Made by a program: the position numbers and the translations under genes. From Micavibrio_A sp041655955 (GTDB taxonomy: Bacteria; Pseudomonadota; Alphaproteobacteria; Micavibrionales; Micavibrionaceae), in assembly GCA_041655955.1 (NCBI GenBank), contig JBBAEN010000001.1, positions 62,001 through 126,000 of the forward strand: a stretch of 64,000 bases of DNA, given 5' to 3'. The notes under the pieces are model-generated. The model saw nothing but the letters and a program-made list of their open reading frames with translations. It was not told where the DNA came from and made no database searches. This document shows, piece by piece, positions 61,454 through 64,000 of this stretch (position 1 is its first letter; the number at the start of each line of letters is the position of its first letter).

Positions 61454-61520
61454 TCATTATAAAAAGAGCGATAAGGTAAAAAGGGGGGCTTGTCCGGACG
61501 GCGGGACAGGCAGGGGCAGG

Positions 61521-61679
61521 TCAGGCGGCCATATCGACGACGCTGCCGCGCCCCGAAACCGTCGCCATCAATATATCGGCAACCTGCGTTTGCATCTCCG
61601 CCGCCTGTTTGATCATCGACAGGGCGACTTGCTGCTGAACCATGGCCGTTTGTACGGTAGCTGCGTGAACTGGACTCAT
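61521..61679 (-). CDS. YjfB-like putative motility protein, 52 residues
   Basis: The short protein starts at ATG 61679 (a longer upstream frame to 61754 overlaps the next gene and is not family-like). Its sequence (QTAMVQQQVALSMIKQAAEMQTQVADIL) follows the YjfB/PF14070 pattern, in which a helical segment contains repeated Q, a V-x-x-x-M-I-K-x-A-x-E core and a terminal Leu. The family has been linked to motility by annotation, without a known mechanism. It lies 50 bp downstream of the 163-residue unknown gene on the same strand, in a regulator cluster. Confidence 0.65.
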   Translation of the reverse strand: MSPVHAATVQTAMVQQQVALSMIKQAAEMQTQVADILMATVSGRGSVVDMAA

Positions 61680-61728
61680 AAAAGGATCATAGCATAAAAA
61701 ATGCCGCACTGGCGAAGGAAAAAGGAAA

Positions 61729-62220
61729 TTACGGCCTGATCCCGTGGCTTTCATAGTAATGCAGGCAGGCTTTGTGCAGATCTTGCGTCAAACGATAACC
61801 TTCCCGCCCGCAATCGCCCCTTAATTGTTTGTTAAGAATATTCTCCAGCAGGTTGAGATAAACGTCGAAAATAACGATGAATTCCGCATCGGGGACGCGG
61901 ACATGCTCCATAAAGCGGAGCATGACGTCCGATATCATCGAAATAAGCTGGTACTGGAACATGCCGCTATTGGATTTAAGCTGCATGATGGGGTTTGCGA
62001 TTATTTGCAATAGAGCGGCCTCATCGGCGCCGTTTGTTCCAACCCGCTGCCGCATGGTTTTAAGCTCTTCAAGGAAGCGGAAACCGTAAGGGGTGAAATC
62101 AACGGGAATGCTTTCAAGAAACTGTTCGCATTTTTGCAAAATCGCAGGGGGAAGGCCGCCATCGCCGACTTTTTCCTTCAGCTTATTGCCCGGATTGATA
62201 AAGAGCGGTTTTTTCGTCAT
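61729..62220 (-). CDS. Unknown protein adjacent to a response regulator
   Basis: The 163-residue all-helical soluble protein has no transmembrane segment. The N-terminus PGNKLKEKVGDGGLPPAIL and VDFTPYGFRFLEELKTM near 40-56 resemble short uncharacterised proteins encoded next to CheY-type regulators in alphaproteobacteria; this is from memory. It lies 24 bp downstream of the regulator gene on the same strand, so co-transcription is likely, and is followed by the YjfB-like gene. A role as an output or partner of the regulator is an inference from this order. Confidence 0.65.
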   Translation of the reverse strand: MTKKPLFINPGNKLKEKVGDGGLPPAILQKCEQFLESIPVDFTPYGFRFLEELKTMRQRVGTNGADEAALLQIIANPIMQLKSNSGMFQYQLISMISDVMLRFMEHVRVPDAEFIVIFDVYLNLLENILNKQLRGDCGREGYRLTQDLHKACLHYYESHGIRP

Positions 62221-62244
62221 GCTGATATGGCCTGCATCCTGCCG

Positions 62245-62835
62245 TTATAATTTTTCTGTTTCTTCGCGCAGATCCCTGACGGCCTTGCCGTCTTGCCGCC
62301 TGGTTTCAGGCCAGTGCAGGGAATCGGCATCGCGGGTATAATCGCGCTTGTTCTTGCCAAGATAGGCGAAATTCTTTTTCCGCCGCCGGTCGGGGCCGAA
62401 GAAATCACTGTCTTCGACGAAGAGTCTGGGCCTTTCGATTACCTGCACGATGCGGGCATACATATCCTTCGCCAGATAAGGTTTCATAAGAAATTCGGTG
62501 ATTCCCGCATCGCGCGCTTTTTCGACATGGTTTGAATCGCTATAGCCGGTCATCAGGATAACGGGGACGAATTTATTGGGTGTATCTTCATTCCTGCGCA
62601 CCATCTTGACGAGATCCAGCCCGTCAAGCGGCTCCATCAACCAGTCGGTTATGATTAAATCATGATTATGCGCTATAAAAAGCCGGTAGGCGTCATCGAC
62701 GCCGCGCGCGCCGTGAACGTCTTTGAATCCCATCATTTTGAGCAAAGAAACGGTGACGGACAGGACGGGCTGCATGTCTTCGACGACCAGGACTTTCACT
62801 TTTGAAAAATTATAGTTCACGGCTCCCCCGAACAT
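62245..62835 (-). CDS. CheY-like response regulator with C-terminal tail
   Basis: The 196-residue protein has a receiver domain (about residues 12-130) with acidic pocket E19/D20, phosphoacceptor D64 in IITDWLMEP, the T96 region (ILMTGYSD) and K118 in LMKPYL. The last 60 residues, rich in Arg and Asp (FGPDRRRKKNFAYLG), form no known output domain. The start is uncertain: ATG 62835 has no good Shine-Dalgarno, and GTG codons six and thirteen residues later are alternatives. A histidine kinase partner is not in the window. It is the first gene of a three-gene leftward group. Confidence 0.88.
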   Translation of the reverse strand: MFGGAVNYNFSKVKVLVVEDMQPVLSVTVSLLKMMGFKDVHGARGVDDAYRLFIAHNHDLIITDWLMEPLDGLDLVKMVRRNEDTPNKFVPVILMTGYSDSNHVEKARDAGITEFLMKPYLAKDMYARIVQVIERPRLFVEDSDFFGPDRRRKKNFAYLGKNKRDYTRDADSLHWPETRRQDGKAVRDLREETEKL

Positions 62836-63011
62836 TCCAATCCAGATTCACACTTTTCCCCCGCGCTGACAACAGTGAACAAGCGCCTATTTTTCGTATA
62901 AACATCATTGGCAAGTGCGGAAATTCGGCGTAGCTTAAGGAAACACGGAAATATAAGGGTGTCTTTGGCTTTGAGGCATGACAATTTGAAGCATGACAAG
63001 GGGACATTGCA

Positions 63012-63443
63012 ATGGATCAAAACAGGATAATCATGAATTTTTCTTTGCCGCCGTCGCAAGATGATATTGAAACGATGGCAAAGGGGATTGTTGAAAGCCT
63101 GCCCGAAGAGATTCTGGAACATTGTGAAGATCTGGCGATCATGGTCGAGGATTTCGCCGACGACGCGACGCAGGCGGAAATGGATCTGGACGATCCCTAT
63201 GACCTTGTGGCGCTCTTTCGCAGCGGCAAGGAAATATCCCCCGGCGTCGAGCGCAAGGTCGCCAACGATGACGATGTCCTTATTTTCTACCGCCGCCCGA
63301 TCCTCGATTTATGGTGCGAAACACAAGACGATCTGACCTCTCTCCTGCGTGAAGTGATGATTGAGGAGCTTGCCGTCAATTTCGATTTTTCCGAAGAGGA
63401 GATCGAAGAAATGGCCGCGCGGCATTATCAAGGCATGTTGTAG
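63012..63443 (+). CDS. Metallopeptidase-family protein lacking the HExxH zinc site
   Basis: The 143-residue protein matches the small bacterial metallopeptidase-like family (MtfA-unrelated, PPSxDDIE start): PPSQDDIETMAKGIVESLPEEIL near 13-35, IMVEDFADD near 43, and FYRRPILDLWCET near 94-106. Where the family carries IHEIGHHFG, this protein reads IEELAVNFD near residues 117-125, so both zinc-ligand histidines are gone. AAGGGG is spaced 8 bases from the ATG. It is convergent with the unknown gene at the right edge. It may be an inactive homologue with a binding or scaffold role, or a subfamily that uses other chemistry. Confidence 0.8.
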   Translation: MDQNRIIMNFSLPPSQDDIETMAKGIVESLPEEILEHCEDLAIMVEDFADDATQAEMDLDDPYDLVALFRSGKEISPGVERKVANDDDVLIFYRRPILDLWCETQDDLTSLLREVMIEELAVNFDFSEEEIEEMAARHYQGML

Positions 63444-63446
63444 GAT

Positions 63447-64000
63447 TTAAGGGCGCAATTGCCGTATATAATTCAATGCACCGTATGTTGAGGCCAGTTG
63501 CGCCTCGATGTTTTTTTCCGGCGTCATATCCTTGTGATCCGGATAGACTTCCGTAACCGCCACAAGCCGCGCGTGATTGTCGAGATAGGTTCTCATAAGC
63601 CCGTCCGACGGCGGCGACAGGATAACCCCGCCATAATTGATCCTGCCGTTCAGGATGGTCGCTTCGGGCGCAATGGGTGAAACCTTGCCGACTTTATCAA
63701 TGATGGATTGGCCAAACAGAAGCTGGCGGCCATTTTCTCCGGCGCTTTCACGCTGGCTTAGCGTCAGGTAATAGCCTTGCGGGATTTCCTTGTGATCGGG
63801 GGCAAGCGCCTCGTCAAAACGCGCGGCGCGCGAGAGGCGTAATTCCTTGTCGCGGTCGTTGGTTTCATGCTTGTCGATGGCGCAAAGGAATTTTACATTC
63901 TCTTCTTCCATCGAGTCCATAAAGCTTTGGCATTCATCAATAAAGAAAGTGCGGTGCAGGCCCGCTTTTGCCGCCTTTGGAATCCGTGTGAAAAGCCTGT
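63447..64000 (-). CDS. Unknown protein, C-terminal fragment (runs off the right edge)
   Basis: The minus strand is open from the right edge to a TAA at 63447, giving about 184 residues with no start inside the window (an internal ATG lies at 63920). Visible stretches include ACHRTFFIDECQSF-like sequence near the edge and AHDKETNDRDKELRLSRAARF-like sequence, followed by YYLTLSQRESAGENGRQLLFGQ. No family is recognised. Coding is supported by steady codon usage and the absence of stops across the edge. Confidence 0.6.
   Translation of the reverse strand, partial: RLFTRIPKAAKAGLHRTFFIDECQSFMDSMEEENVKFLCAIDKHETNDRDKELRLSRAARFDEALAPDHKEIPQGYYLTLSQRESAGENGRQLLFGQSIIDKVGKVSPIAPEATILNGRINYGGVILSPPSDGLMRTYLDNHARLVAVTEVYPDHKDMTPEKNIEAQLASTYGALNYIRQLRP

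Overview
The window reads as a typical stretch of a gene-dense alphaproteobacterial chromosome of moderately high GC. The grounds are a glycine-type 5-aminolevulinate synthase (C4 haem pathway), a COQ9/TetR-like protein, a YgfZ homologue, pyruvate phosphate dikinase, the back-to-back hrcA / rph arrangement, and a protein resembling the C-terminal part of the alphaproteobacterial Suv3-like helicase. A deep-branching Micavibrio- or Rhodospirillales-like lineage would fit, but that placement is only a guess. No rRNA, CRISPR array, prophage or intact insertion sequence was seen. Most of the sequence is housekeeping.

Layout. 1-4.7 kb: the 5' end of a DinG-like helicase gene, a secreted or membrane-anchored pilin-like unknown, lysS with a small unknown and a TrpF-like gene, a membrane protein and a nitroreductase. 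4.8-16.6 kb: an M29 aminopeptidase divergent from uvrB, a 420-bp gene-poor spacer, a cold-shock gene, a lipoprotein, a GH13 glucosidase, a multi-pass transporter, a periplasmic cyclophilin, and an iron-storage pair (Bfd-like ferredoxin and bacterioferritin). 16.8-21.5 kb: the map-radC-purB chain joined by overlapping start and stop codons, a CinA-domain gene, then a lone serine recombinase abutting the 3' end of a tRNA-Leu. 21.5-27.4 kb: uvrC, a bactofilin, nth, an Ada-type methyltransferase and a thioesterase.

27.6-36.6 kb is the heat-shock block. hrcA, a secreted unknown, grpE, dnaK and dnaJ run leftward. rph, rdgB, an OsmC gene and hemW run rightward, mostly with 4-bp ATGA overlaps. 36.6-48.3 kb holds a secreted unknown, the orphan helicase-C-terminal protein, a Rap1a-like protein, a CsoR-regulated metal permease with a clear operator, a DUF4197 lipoprotein, recN, tRNA-Pro, a polyprenyl diphosphate synthase, a TrmN6-like methyltransferase, an S49 peptidase and an acetyltransferase.

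48.4-64 kb: ppdK, a HAD phosphatase, ygfZ, a GT9 glycosyltransferase, a GNAT-like protein, a lipoprotein, a YejA-like binding protein whose start codon shares a CATG with a divergent macro-domain gene, an adenosine-kinase-like PfkB gene, a COQ9/TetR-like gene, hemA, rbsK, a short motility-type protein, a gene pair of a 163-aa unknown and a CheY-like regulator, a metallopeptidase-family protein that has lost its HExxH residues, and a partial unknown gene at the right edge.

I found no convincing new defence or mobile system. The best leads are the zinc-site-less metallopeptidase homologue, the stand-alone Suv3-type C-terminal domain with a long charged tail, the lone recombinase at the tRNA-Leu, the TrpF paralogue beside lysS, and the response-regulator cluster at 61.5-62.8 kb. 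Repair functions (UvrB, UvrC, RecN, Nth, RadC, Ada) are spread through the window rather than gathered in one cluster.
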